From Cyanosarcina radialis HA8281-LM2 (GTDB lineage: Bacteria; Cyanobacteriota; Cyanobacteriia; Cyanobacteriales; CCAP-1448): 64,000 bases of DNA. A model generated the notes under the pieces. The model made no database searches. It was not told the origin of the DNA and saw only the letters and a program-made list of their open reading frames with translations. The position numbers and the translations under genes were made by a program. This document shows, in pieces, positions 16,530-25,011 of this stretch; position 1 is the first letter of the stretch, and every line of letters begins with the position of its first letter. Location: assembly GCA_019359615.1 (NCBI GenBank), contig JAHHHA010000011.1, positions 62,001-126,000 of the forward strand. Direction: 5' to 3'.

Positions 16530-16874
16530 ATGTCTCTACCATTTAAAACCACTCCAACCCTCTACGATCGAGATTTTGCTGCTTGGGCAGAGCGGCAAGC
16601 ATTGTTGTTGAATCAAACAAAATTTAGAGGTGCTACCTGGCGAGTTGAAATAATTAAAAACCGAAGATGCTGCAAGCAAATTCTTCAAGATTCTCCTAAC
16701 GTTAAACCCTACTTAGAGGAAGTATTTGCTCAATGCTATCGAGATGCTGTAGAACAAGCTAGTGCTGAAACTGAATTGCCTGTAGATACGTTTCCGATTG
16801 AATGTCCTTATCCGCTGACGGAGGTTCTTCAGTCTGGATTTTTGCCGCAGGATGAGAGTGAGGAAGAGGAGTAG
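16530..16874 (+). CDS. DUF29 family protein with internal deletion
   Basis: The 114-residue protein has the start and end of DUF29. The N-terminal YDRDFAAWAERQALLLNQ is present, then the C-terminal part (WRVEIIKNRRCCKQILQDSPNVK, split here: WRVEIIKNRR and ILQDSPNVKPYLEE) and the tail FPIECPYPLTEVLQSGFLP. The middle of the usual domain, about 45 residues containing the conserved EEIESLG and HLLKW-type segments, is missing; KFRGATWR marks the joint. DUF29 proteins are very common in cyanobacteria and of unknown function. The frame is kept, but the fold is likely broken. Confidence 0.8.
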   Translation: MSLPFKTTPTLYDRDFAAWAERQALLLNQTKFRGATWRVEIIKNRRCCKQILQDSPNVKPYLEEVFAQCYRDAVEQASAETELPVDTFPIECPYPLTEVLQSGFLPQDESEEEE

Positions 16875-17002
16875 AATTAAAGCGTAGGGGCGGTTTTAGC
16901 CAAGATATTGACTTTGTAACAATCTAGCTGAATTCAAATCCGCCCGATCGTCACCGAGATTTTTGTCTGATTTCTGGTTTTTTAACGCAAAGGTACGCAA
17001 AG

Positions 17003-18157
17003 GTGAACGCAAAGGTACGCAGAGATTTTGAGATTCAAGCTGTCACCTCTCCTCAAGAGGGCGAGATGTTTTTGAATGTGCCTGGGTTGGTGTATGCTAA
17101 CGATCCTCATTGGGTGCCGCCAATTCGTAGCAGCGTGGCTAAGCAATTTGCTCCTAGCAATCCTTTTTTTCAGTATGGCAAGCTGCAACAGTTTATTGCT
17201 ATTTCAACGGCGAATCCCCAGCAAGCAGTGGGGCGCGTGGTGGCGGCGGTAAATCAACGCCTGATCGATCGAGAAAATCAAAATATCGGGCTGTTTGGTT
17301 TTTTTGAGTGCATTCCCGATTTTGAAATTGCTCAGGCTTTATTAGAAACGGCTTGCGAGTGGCTGCGATCGCATGGGATGACTATAGCACGCGGTCCTAT
17401 AGATCTTTCGACTCACAATAATTGCTTGTTTCTAGTTGATGGCTTCGATTCGCCGCCGATGGTGATGATGCCGTACAATCCTGCTTATTACCCAGAGTTT
17501 ATGGAGCGGGATGGTTGGCATAAAGCTAAGGATGCTTATGCTTATAACTTTCCTTTAGATAAACCCCTATCGCCAGAATTTGAAAAAGGCTATCGGATTG
17601 CCTGTAAATCTGGGGTAACTTTCCGCCCGCTTCATATTAAAGGGAAAGAATTTGAGGAAGATTGCATTAGTTTATATAATTTATTTACTAAGGCTTTTGC
17701 TAATAATTGGAGTTCGACACCTCGCACTCAAGAAGAATTTTTAGAAGAAGCTAAAGAACTGCAAAGTTTAGTCGATCCAGATGTTTTTCCCGTAGCCGAA
17801 TACAACGGCGAAATGATTGGTTTTTGGATGGGATTGCCAGATTATAATATTCCGTTGAAGCACGTTGACGGCAAATTAAGCTGGCTGGGAATTATTAAGT
17901 TTTTGTGGTATCGCCGTCAGATCGATCGAGGTCGAGTAATTGCCATTTGTTCGCTGCCAGAATATCGGCGAAAAATGGTACCTCTAGCTTTAATTTATTT
18001 AGGAATGCAAGGTGGAATTAAAAAAGGTAAGCCTTATAAACGAGCGGAACTATCCTGGGTATATGAAGATAACTTTCCTTCTCGGAAACTGATCGAAGCG
18101 TCTGGTGGTGAAATCTATAAAACTTACAGAATCTACGAGAAAGAGCTATCAGTGTAA
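17003..18157 (+). CDS. YghO-like GNAT-superfamily protein
   Basis: The 384-residue protein has DPHWVPPIRSSVAKQF near the N-terminus, GPIDLSTHNNCLFLVDGFD in the middle and a C-terminal GNAT-like domain ending KAELSWVYEDNFPSRKLIEASGG (here KRAELSWVYEDN). This resembles the YghO group of predicted acyltransferases. The GTG start at 17003 lies inside short AACGCAAAGGTACGC repeats, so the first residues may derive from the repeat. The next in-frame ATG (17065) would cut conserved sequence. It is on the same strand as the Rieske and oxoamine synthase genes. As I recall, bacterial ceramide synthase is also a GNAT-fold enzyme, which makes an N-acyltransferase role in a lipid pathway worth testing. 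Confidence 0.7.
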   Translation: MNAKVRRDFEIQAVTSPQEGEMFLNVPGLVYANDPHWVPPIRSSVAKQFAPSNPFFQYGKLQQFIAISTANPQQAVGRVVAAVNQRLIDRENQNIGLFGFFECIPDFEIAQALLETACEWLRSHGMTIARGPIDLSTHNNCLFLVDGFDSPPMVMMPYNPAYYPEFMERDGWHKAKDAYAYNFPLDKPLSPEFEKGYRIACKSGVTFRPLHIKGKEFEEDCISLYNLFTKAFANNWSSTPRTQEEFLEEAKELQSLVDPDVFPVAEYNGEMIGFWMGLPDYNIPLKHVDGKLSWLGIIKFLWYRRQIDRGRVIAICSLPEYRRKMVPLALIYLGMQGGIKKGKPYKRAELSWVYEDNFPSRKLIEASGGEIYKTYRIYEKELSV

Positions 18158-18220
18158 CTAGAAGGACGACAAGCAGCGTGTTAGATTAGTCGAATAGACA
18201 CCTTAAGGGGATTGCAAATC

Positions 18221-18436
18221 ATGACTTTCAAGGATGTAGTGGAGGCGATTAAAAGTCTTTCCACTGAAGAAAAGCAAGAAATTCAACTTTTACCTCAGCA
18301 CGATCTCCGTGAAGAACGCCGCAAAGAAATATATCAAAATTTTAGAACGGCACAGGTAGAGCAACAAAAAGGTCAACTAAAATTTTCCTCCCAAATTGAC
18401 GAACTGCAACGCCAAATAGAAGAAATATATGAGTGA
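18221..18436 (+). CDS. Small antitoxin-like protein, apparently orphan
   Basis: The 71-residue protein (MTFKDVVEAIKSLSTEEKQE) starts at ATG 18221, ten bases after AAGGGG. The helical layout with a LSTEEKQEI segment and a C-terminal KFSSQIDELQRQIEEIYE resembles small cyanobacterial addiction-type antitoxins that normally precede a toxin. Its stop overlaps a following ATG (ATGAGTGA), the usual coupling signal. The downstream frame ends after about 32 codons with no recognisable toxin, so the partner seems lost. Function is inferred from pattern only. Confidence 0.5.
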   Translation: MTFKDVVEAIKSLSTEEKQEIQLLPQHDLREERRKEIYQNFRTAQVEQQKGQLKFSSQIDELQRQIEEIYE

Positions 18437-18589
18437 CGGCGATATGTGCTTCGCCCACGCTACGCGATCGCAGCAGCACAATCGGCAATTTATCTGCCAG
18501 AGAAGATCGACAAATTTGCCAATCTAGAACTTCAAAGAGAAAGAGAAATGGTGTACTATTACCTCTTTCCCCGATCGCTAAGTACCACC

Positions 18590-19510
18590 ATGGAAGCATT
18601 GAAAGGACGAGATTTGCTTAGCTTGGCAGATTTGAGCGTAGATGAGATTCAAGAGTTATTGCAGTTAGCCAGTCAGATGAAAGCTGGGGCGGTAAATCTG
18701 CGTTGCGAAAAAGTCTTAGGGCTTTTGTTCTATAAAGCTTCTACCAGGACTCGCGTTAGCTTTTCGGTAGCGATGTACCAATTAGGCGGGCAAGTAATCG
18801 ATCTCAATCCCGATGTTACTCAAGTCAGTCGAGGGGAACCCTTAGCAGATACAGCGCGGGTGCTAGATCGATATCTCGATATCATGGCCATTCGGACTTT
18901 TAAGCAGCAAGATTTAGAAGCTTTTGCCCATTATGCCCGCATTCCAGTTATTAATGCCCTCAGCGATCTAGAACATCCCTGTCAAGTATTGGCAGATTTA
19001 TTAACTATTCGAGAGTGCTTTGGTACTCTTGAAGGAGTAACTTTAACTTATTTGGGCGATGGCAATAATGTGGCTCATTCGCTGTTATTGGGTTGTGCTT
19101 TGATGGGGATGAACGTCAGAATCGCTACCCCACCGGAATATCAGCCAGATAAGGGAATTGTCGATCGAGCCAAAGCCATCGCCGCTGGCAAAACCGAAGT
19201 CGCGATCGCTAACGATCCTAAAGCCGCCGTCAAAGGAGCATCCGTCCTTTATACTGACGTTTGGGCCAGTATGGGACAAGAATCTTCTGCTGATACCCGC
19301 ATTCCGGTTTTTCAACCTTACCAAGTTAACGAACAGCTATTAGATAGCGCCGAACCTAACGCTATTGTCCTCCATTGTTTGCCAGCCCACCGAGGCGAAG
19401 AAATTACCGACGGGGCAATTGAAGGGATGCGATCGCGCGTTTGGGATCAGGCAGAAAATCGAATGCACGTCCAGAAGGCTTTGCTGGCCAGCTTGTTGGG
19501 AGCAGGTTGA
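18590..19510 (+). CDS. argF: Ornithine carbamoyltransferase
   Basis: ArgF makes citrulline from ornithine and carbamoyl phosphate in arginine synthesis. The motifs are the carbamoyl-phosphate loop STRTR, AIRTFKQ, HPCQVLADL and the ornithine-binding HCLPAHRGEEI. Starting at ATG 18590 gives MEALKGRDLLSL and 306 residues, the normal family length. The frame is open for 48 more codons upstream, but that part is unlike the family and overlaps a HIP1-containing repeat, so I exclude it. Confidence 0.96.
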   Translation: MEALKGRDLLSLADLSVDEIQELLQLASQMKAGAVNLRCEKVLGLLFYKASTRTRVSFSVAMYQLGGQVIDLNPDVTQVSRGEPLADTARVLDRYLDIMAIRTFKQQDLEAFAHYARIPVINALSDLEHPCQVLADLLTIRECFGTLEGVTLTYLGDGNNVAHSLLLGCALMGMNVRIATPPEYQPDKGIVDRAKAIAAGKTEVAIANDPKAAVKGASVLYTDVWASMGQESSADTRIPVFQPYQVNEQLLDSAEPNAIVLHCLPAHRGEEITDGAIEGMRSRVWDQAENRMHVQKALLASLLGAG

Positions 19511-19522
19511 GGGAGAGAGGAA

Positions 19523-19572
19523 GATGGGGAGATGGGGAGATGGGGAGATGGGGAGATGGGGAGATGGGGAGA
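19523..19572. repeat. ATGGGGAG tandem repeat
   Basis: About six copies of an 8-bp unit (GATGGGGA) lie just after argF. The same unit reappears as a short run at about 30968-30994. These look like simple-sequence expansions. Confidence 0.85.
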
Positions 19573-19709
19573 CAATGAGGAATTATTCACTTCACACTTA
19601 ACACTTAACACTTCCTAAACTCCTAAATTCTCAAAAATAGTACTTCTGTTCTATAAATTAATACATAATGAGTACAAGAGTTCTAAATTGCACCAACTCA
19701 TTATTATTT

Positions 19710-20321
19710 ATGGAAATCCTGACAGAAGCCCAACAACAACTTTACGATTGGCTGGTAGATTATATCCGCCAACACCAACACGCCCCTTCAATTAGGCAAA
19801 TGATGCGGGCCATGAATTTGAAATCGCCAGCCCCAGTACAAAGTCGTCTGGAACATCTCAAAGCGAAAGGATATATCGAATGGGAAGAAGGACAAGCCCG
19901 GACGATTAGGATTTTACATTCCGAAGCTAGTGGCTTACCCATACTAGGAGCGATCGCTGCTGGCGGATTGGTGGAACCATTTACTGATGTCAAAGAACAG
20001 TTAGATCTGTCTGGTTTCTTCGATCGATCTAATTGTTTTGGCTTGCGGGTAGTAGGAGATAGCATGATCGACGACTTTATTACCGAAGGCGATGTAGCGA
20101 TCGTGCAACCAATCCAAGAACCTTCAAATTTGAAAAATGGTACTATTGTCGCCGCCCGCGTTGAGGGACACGGTACGACATTGAAGCGTTTCTATCGCAG
20201 CGGCGAGCAGGTGATGCTCAAACCAGCTAATCCTAAGTACAAACCGATCGAAGTCTCTGCCACTCAAGTGCAGGTGCAAGGAGTGTTGGTAGGTGTTTGG
20301 CGCGGTTATTTTCACCGTTGA
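19710..20321 (+). CDS. lexA: LexA-family repressor
   Basis: The N-terminal winged-helix has the cyanobacterial LexA form (TEAQQQLYDWLVDYIRQ, HAPSIRQMMRAMNLKSP). The C-terminal S24 peptidase domain keeps the Ala-Gly cleavage bond (GAIAAGGLVEPF), the catalytic Ser in VVGDSMIDDF and the Lys in TTLKRFYR. Self-cleavage competence therefore looks intact. In cyanobacteria LexA regulates varied genes, often redox or carbon-related as well as DNA damage. The family start MEILTEAQ is at 19710 (203 residues); ATG 19668 would add 14 unusual residues. No ribosome-binding site favours either strongly. Confidence 0.93.
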   Translation: MEILTEAQQQLYDWLVDYIRQHQHAPSIRQMMRAMNLKSPAPVQSRLEHLKAKGYIEWEEGQARTIRILHSEASGLPILGAIAAGGLVEPFTDVKEQLDLSGFFDRSNCFGLRVVGDSMIDDFITEGDVAIVQPIQEPSNLKNGTIVAARVEGHGTTLKRFYRSGEQVMLKPANPKYKPIEVSATQVQVQGVLVGVWRGYFHR

Positions 20322-20626
20322 GATCGGAAGTAAAGCCTTAGCCACGATGTAAAACTCTGCAAAAGCTGGCTCTTTCTTGTGGGAAAATCGGTCAAATATC
20401 GAGTAAGTAAGTATCAGCAGTCAGACATCATAAATCGAGTTAATCTGTAGGGGCGGGTTTAGCCCAAAATGCTTGCTGCACGAGGGTTTAATTGCCAGCA
20501 AAACCCGCCCTAACCTCACCAATATTTTTGTCTGCCTACTTAGGTGTGGATTGAGATAGTTAGTAGTTGAGTGCTGCGATCGATTAACAGTTCAGACATT
20601 TTCTGTTAAATTTTCCCCATCTACTT
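20322..20626. other. Intergenic region after lexA
   Basis: No gene is visible. It holds the short dispersed segment GTAGGGGCGGGTTTAGCCC (about 20451) related to the GTAGGGGCG repeats elsewhere, and then the left end of the MITE described next. Confidence 0.5.
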
Positions 20627-20842
20627 AACCTGAGTTCGGTTTAAGCAAAAGTCTGTAGTCCGTGCCTGGTGGAGTTATTGTGCGATCGCTTCCTGCCCCC
20701 AGTTACGGCTTGTTCATAATTAAGTCTATTTATTGAGAAAATTCTCGATAATCTAGCTTATTGACAGACGCTCTCTGGGGATAGAGATGGCGAACAACGG
20801 AAAATCAATACTTCCCAAGATTTCTTATCCCGAACTCAGGTT
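20627..20842. mobile_element. 216-bp non-autonomous element with IS982-type ends
   Basis: The left end AACCTGAGTTCGG and right end CCGAACTCAGGTT are 13-bp perfect inverted repeats. The flanks carry a 4-bp direct repeat, ACTT, on both sides (20623-20626 and 20843-20846), a likely target duplication. The same right-end sequence closes the IS982 remnant at 22950. No coding capacity is present. It lies directly upstream of the ampG-like gene and may supply part of its promoter region. Confidence 0.75.
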
Positions 20843-20880
20843 ACTTACAATTTCCCTCAATCAGGAGCAAGTTTTCAGTC

Positions 20881-22413
20881 GTGCAAGACCTTAAATCGCT
20901 AATGCAAGTTTTTAAGAGCCGAAAGATGGCAGTTTTACTGCTACTCGGATTCTCATCTGGCTTGCCGTTGTTCTTAACCAGCAGAACCTTACAACTGTGG
21001 TTCCAGGATTCTGGAGTTGATATTGGCATCATCACCCTGTTTGGGTTGATGAGTTTGCCCTATTCGTTGAAATTTCTGTGGTCGCCATTAGTCGATCGAT
21101 TTGCGCCACCTTTACCTTTTCTTGGCTCGCAACGCGGTTGGCTAATCTTAACTCAACTAGGTTTAGTATTAGCCATTATTGCTATGGCATTACAAAAACC
21201 TTCTACCAACGTGCAGGTGCTAAATATCTTGGCAATAACCGCTTTTGTGACGGCGTTTTTAAGTGCCAGTCAAGATATTGTTGGTGATGCTTATCGTACT
21301 GATGTTTTAAACCCATTAGAATTAGAAACAGGCGCATCTCTTTGGGTGCTGGGCTACCGCGTATCATTGTTTATCGCTGGCTCCTTAGCTTTAGCTTTAG
21401 CAGATTTGATTCCTTGGAATGCGGTCTATTTCCTCATGGCTGCTTTTATGGCAGTGGGAATAATTGCCACTTTACTAGCACCAGAACCAAAATTTGATAA
21501 CGTTGCGAGAAACACCTCTCCTCCTTCTTTCAAAGATGTATTTTTTCTGGTAGCGATCGTACTAGGAATTGGCGGATTACTTTGGTGGGTGATAACCGAT
21601 CCATGCTCGGATAAAACCTTACATCCTCCTGGTAATGAATGTTCGACCTATCAAACTCATTTATTTGGATTTTATTGGATTTTGGCAGCTTTGTTAATCG
21701 GGTGGGTTTCTATTGCTTTTTGGTCGCCAAAACGGTCTTTGAACGAGCGATCGCCAAATAGTTCGTCTCAATCTTTACTAGATGTAGCTATTCTGCCGCT
21801 GCAAGAATTTTCTCAACGATTTGGCATCGTTCAAAGCAGCATCATTTTAGTTTTTATCTTGCTGTATAAGCTGGGAGATGCCCTAGTCTTAGCTACTGGC
21901 AACATATTTTTGAGGCAGATTAAGTTCACTAAAACTGAATTGGCAGCCTATCAGTTAATGGGTTTAATCGCCACTACAGTAGGTGTACTAGTTGGCGGAC
22001 TGATTATGACCAAAATCGGTAAAAATCGTGCCCTATGGATATTTGGTGTACTGCAACTAGTCAGCAACTTTGGTTATTACCTATTAGCCCTCACTGGCAA
22101 AAACTATTCGATGTTAGTAGTGGCAATTAATATCGAAAACTTTTGTGGGGGGTTAGTTACAGTGGTAACAGTTGCCTATTTGATGAGCCTTTGCAGCCAT
22201 CACTTCACCACCACTCAGTTTGCTCTGTTTTCGAGCTTAATAGCTATCAGTCGAGATGTTCTCTCTGCCCCTGCTGGCGATTTAGCAAAAGCTACAGGTT
22301 GGCCTTCATTCTTTTTAATCACTGTAGCCGCAGCTATACCTGGATTGCTGCTGTTGCCGATCGTCGCTCCTTGGAATGCTCCCCGAACTCAGCCTCCCGC
22401 ACTAGTGGAATAG
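20881..22413 (+). CDS. ampG: AmpG-type MFS permease (muropeptide transporter family)
   Basis: The 510-residue inner-membrane protein has about 12-14 helices. The AmpG signatures are GFSSGLPLFLTSRTLQLWF near the start, SLPYSLKFLWSPLVDRF, SASQDIVGDAYRTDVL and YKLGDALVLATGN. AmpG imports anhydro-muropeptides for cell-wall recycling. The GTG start at 20881 follows AGGAG by 13 bases; an internal ATG at 20902 is the alternative. The loop between helices 6 and 7 is longer than usual and holds LHPPGNECSTYQTHLF. IS982-type sequences lie on both sides. Confidence 0.85.
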   Translation: MQDLKSLMQVFKSRKMAVLLLLGFSSGLPLFLTSRTLQLWFQDSGVDIGIITLFGLMSLPYSLKFLWSPLVDRFAPPLPFLGSQRGWLILTQLGLVLAIIAMALQKPSTNVQVLNILAITAFVTAFLSASQDIVGDAYRTDVLNPLELETGASLWVLGYRVSLFIAGSLALALADLIPWNAVYFLMAAFMAVGIIATLLAPEPKFDNVARNTSPPSFKDVFFLVAIVLGIGGLLWWVITDPCSDKTLHPPGNECSTYQTHLFGFYWILAALLIGWVSIAFWSPKRSLNERSPNSSSQSLLDVAILPLQEFSQRFGIVQSSIILVFILLYKLGDALVLATGNIFLRQIKFTKTELAAYQLMGLIATTVGVLVGGLIMTKIGKNRALWIFGVLQLVSNFGYYLLALTGKNYSMLVVAINIENFCGGLVTVVTVAYLMSLCSHHFTTTQFALFSSLIAISRDVLSAPAGDLAKATGWPSFFLITVAAAIPGLLLLPIVAPWNAPRTQPPALVE

Positions 22414-22607
22414 TAAATGCAGCTATAGGTTGGGTTGAGCACGAGCGAAACCCAACAACCCCAATTGTACGCCTCTGTTTCCGAATTACCTCTATGGCAA
22501 TCGCTCCAGCTTTAATCTGGAGTTGGTTTCCGCTCCCATACTGCAAAGAGAGATACAGCCCTTACAGGTTCGATCGTCTGGTTGGGAAAGCGTTACAGGT
22601 TAGCCCC

Positions 22608-22950
22608 ATGTCCAGTCTAGAGGAACTTTTCTGCTCTGTAGATGATTTCTGCCAAATTTTTGAACCACTTTGGCATCAAAAACTTTTAGGAGATGGCATC
22701 AAACACCGTCGTCGTCCTCGCCAACTGAGATTGAGTGAAATCATGACCATCCTGATTGCTTTTCATCTATCGAAACGATTATTGACCAACTCAAAAATAT
22801 CTCTCAGATTGAGCATTCACGGCATCGCTCTCCAGCCAATTTTCTGGTGAATTTGGTCTGCGGGCTGATTGCTTATTGTCATCAGCCCAAGAAGCCTTCT
22901 CTCCATCTCAATGAGTTTTTTCTACCTTCGGCTTAACCCGAACTCAGGTT
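22608..22950 (+). mobile_element. IS982-family remnant with internal deletion
   Basis: The transposase N-terminus is intact from ATG 22608 (MSSLEELFCSVDDFCQIFEP, ..[16 protein letters not shown]). It then jumps, with a frame change near 22765, directly to the C-terminal part ([21 protein letters not shown] ... [18 protein letters not shown]), which ends at 22936. Roughly the central two thirds, including the DDE residues, is missing. The right terminal repeat AACCCGAACTCAGGTT is at 22935-22950; a left terminal repeat was not found. The copy cannot transpose itself. Confidence 0.85.
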
Positions 22951-22988
22951 AAATTATCAAAGTGATAGAAAAAATACGGGCTTTATTT

Positions 22989-23660
22989 CTAGATTATCTT
23001 TACAGAACGACCCAGTTGAGGAGCAGCGATCGCTACTAATCCATAAACTAATATCCCCGACTGCTGTAAAATCTGGGCAGCAGAACGCGCAGTAGCTCCG
23101 GTAGTATAAATGTCGTCGAGTAATAAGACTGGAGATCCTGGAGGGCGATCGATCTTAAAGGCATTAGCTAAGTTCTGTTCTCGTTGGGCGATCGATAAAC
23201 CAAATTGGGCTTCGGTCGAACGAACTCGCTGTAACCCTTTTGACTGCAAGCGCAAACCAGTAAAGTTGCAAAAACTCCGTGCTAGCAGTTCGGCCTGATT
23301 GTAGCCCCGCTGCTGGAGCTTGCTGCCGTGGAGTGGAATTGGAACCACAGTTAATTTGGGAGTTTTAGCCGCAATCTTCGATTTCAGCCAAGCTTCTCCC
23401 ATCCAGCGGCCTAGAGGTTGGGCTAATTGGGGTTGATTTTCATATTTTAAAGCCGCGATCGCACGTTTCAATGCACCCGTATAGTTTCCCCAAGCAAAAG
23501 CTGGTATTTCTCCTTGCCAGAGTTGAGAGGGATTAGTTAGTTGGCAGTCGAGGAGTTGTCTTTGGCAGTATTGACAGAGTTCGGTTTCAGTCGGACGCTG
23601 GCAAAGCGGGCAGTTGGATTGGAGAAATAAATCGAGGAAACTTTTGAAGCCGTTCCACAT
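22989..23660 (-). CDS. comF: ComF-family phosphoribosyltransferase-like protein
   Basis: ComF proteins are needed for DNA uptake during natural transformation in several bacteria. The protein carries an N-terminal zinc finger (CPLC ... CQYC) and the PRPP-binding motif VLLLDDIYTTGATA, with HGSKLQQRGYNQAELLAR before it. I choose ATG 23660 (MWNGFKSFLDLF); an upstream ATG at 23681 adds seven residues. Together with pilA at 30.3 kb this suggests a strain able to take up DNA, although the two are not linked. Confidence 0.9.
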   Translation of the reverse strand: MWNGFKSFLDLFLQSNCPLCQRPTETELCQYCQRQLLDCQLTNPSQLWQGEIPAFAWGNYTGALKRAIAALKYENQPQLAQPLGRWMGEAWLKSKIAAKTPKLTVVPIPLHGSKLQQRGYNQAELLARSFCNFTGLRLQSKGLQRVRSTEAQFGLSIAQREQNLANAFKIDRPPGSPVLLLDDIYTTGATARSAAQILQQSGILVYGLVAIAAPQLGRSVKII

Positions 23661-23684
23661 TTTGATACAGCACTGAGGCAATTC

Positions 23685-23816
23685 AGTCCTCTTTAGAGGA
23701 CTTTCGCTATGAGATAGGGGTTTTGAACCCCTGGCGGATGGAGCTTTTGACCGTTAAGTTGACGCTATAATGTGTTGCCCCCTACCCATGGCATATTATC
23801 CATCGATTTGCGTAAG
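23685..23816. repeat. 132-bp dispersed repeat, copy 1
   Basis: It matches 31688-31821 over its whole length. It contains two hairpins, AGTCCTCTTTAGAGGACT and AGGGGTTTTGAACCCCT, and a shared tail ending GCGTAAG. There is no coding capacity. It lies between comF and a recombinase gene, both on the minus strand. Confidence 0.75.
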
Positions 23817-23830
23817 TCCTGCGATATTAC

Positions 23831-24820
23831 TCACCACAGTTCCAACTTCAATGCGGGATTATTGGCCCAGCGATCGCCTACGTGAGTGTAGATTGATGTA
23901 GTGCGCGGATCGCTGTGTCCTAACAAATCTTGAACTTGCCGCAAGTCAGCACCATTCCTTAAAGCTAGCGTTCCCGCCGTGTGACGCAGGCTGTGGGCAG
24001 ATATGGTACGCCCCGGACGGTGCTTCAGTTCGCTTTTCAGTAGATATCGATCGACTATTTGCCTGATTCCTCGACGACTGAGACGCTGCCCGTAACTTCG
24101 ACGATCTAAGGCAATAAATAACGGACTGGTTGGTTTTAACTTTTCTCCCTCCGCCTTCCTCGCTGCCAGATATTCCATCAGAATTTCTGCCAGTTTGGGG
24201 GTGAGGGGTACTAGGCGAATATGCCGTTTTCCTTCTACCCTGATGCCAATGTTGTTACCCTGCTGGACGATATCGGCGATGTTGGTGCGGTGCATCTCGA
24301 CAGTACGGGTGCCTTCTAAAGTCATAATCGCCAGCAAAGCGCGATCGCGCTTCGATGCTAAAGTTGCTTCTGGAGCGATCGCAGCCAGTAAATCTCGGGC
24401 CTCTTCCCGTTCCAAAAAGGTAATTCTCTCTGCCGGATCGCGTTTTTCTCTGGGAGGTTTGATACCCGTAGCCGGGTTAACCGCAATCAACCCTTTTGCG
24501 ATCGCAGCTTCATAAAACCGCCGGACGGCAGAAAGTTTCAAAGCGATCGTTGCTGCCTTGTATTTTTTGGTTTCTACCATCCAGCGGCGATATTCCTTAA
24601 TTTCGTGGCGAGTAACGCGGGCCGGATTAATGCCAGCTATTTGACACCAACTGAGATACTGCTGAATTTGGCTCGAATAGGTAGAAATGGTATCGGCTGC
24701 TGCATCTCCGTTGGCAACATCAATATTGAGAAAATCGGCAAAGGCAACTAGCAAATCGTCCGTCCCGATTTCTTGTAGTTGATGGGGGGAAATAACCTCT
24801 AAAGATGCTGTCTCTGGCAT
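23831..24820 (-). CDS. Tyrosine recombinase/integrase, XerC/D-like
   Basis: The 329-residue protein has an N-terminal SAM-like core-binding domain ([20 protein letters not shown]) and a catalytic domain. The active-site residues are present: Arg in [10 protein letters not shown], His-Arg in [17 protein letters not shown], His in [14 protein letters not shown] and the nucleophilic Tyr in SIYTHV. It may resolve chromosome dimers or mobilise an element. No cognate element ends or cassette array are visible next to it, so a host Xer-like role is as likely as an integrase role. Confidence 0.88.
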   Translation of the reverse strand: MPETASLEVISPHQLQEIGTDDLLVAFADFLNIDVANGDAAADTISTYSSQIQQYLSWCQIAGINPARVTRHEIKEYRRWMVETKKYKAATIALKLSAVRRFYEAAIAKGLIAVNPATGIKPPREKRDPAERITFLEREEARDLLAAIAPEATLASKRDRALLAIMTLEGTRTVEMHRTNIADIVQQGNNIGIRVEGKRHIRLVPLTPKLAEILMEYLAARKAEGEKLKPTSPLFIALDRRSYGQRLSRRGIRQIVDRYLLKSELKHRPGRTISAHSLRHTAGTLALRNGADLRQVQDLLGHSDPRTTSIYTHVGDRWANNPALKLELW

Positions 24821-24856
24821 AACACCATTTCCATGTAATCGCGATCGACCTAACCG

Positions 24857-24889
24857 TTGTAGAGATGTAGCAGTGCTACGTTTCTACAA
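24857..24889. repeat. 33-bp imperfect palindrome
   Basis: TTGTAGAGATGTAGCA and TGCTACGTTTCTACAA are inverted arms around a central G. Palindromes of this form occur widely in cyanobacteria. It sits upstream of the recombinase gene and may form a cruciform or RNA hairpin. Confidence 0.65.
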
Positions 24890-25011
24890 TTTGCCCGTCA
24901 GTTTAGTGCCTGTAGACGATCGATGTCCAGCCACCATTCATAATTCGTCATTCGGGATGCCCAATCGGGATGATACCGATAATTACCCTTATGGGAATCA
25001 AGAATTATCCC

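Noticed and set aside
18446..18589. N-terminal extension of ArgF
   Set aside because: The 48 extra codons have no family similarity and overlap a HIP1-type repeat; the family start is at 18590.
20322..20880. Possible riboswitch or small RNA before ampG
   Set aside because: The only structure is the MITE with IS982-type ends; no known riboswitch motif was seen.
22143..22607. Plus-strand frame overlapping ampG and running into the IS982 fragment
   Set aside because: The part before 22608 is a shadow of ampG in another frame; only the transposase start at 22608 is real.
23831..24820. Integron interpretation of the tyrosine recombinase
   Set aside because: No attC-like cassette array or integron-type extra domain was seen; a Xer-like recombinase is the safer reading.
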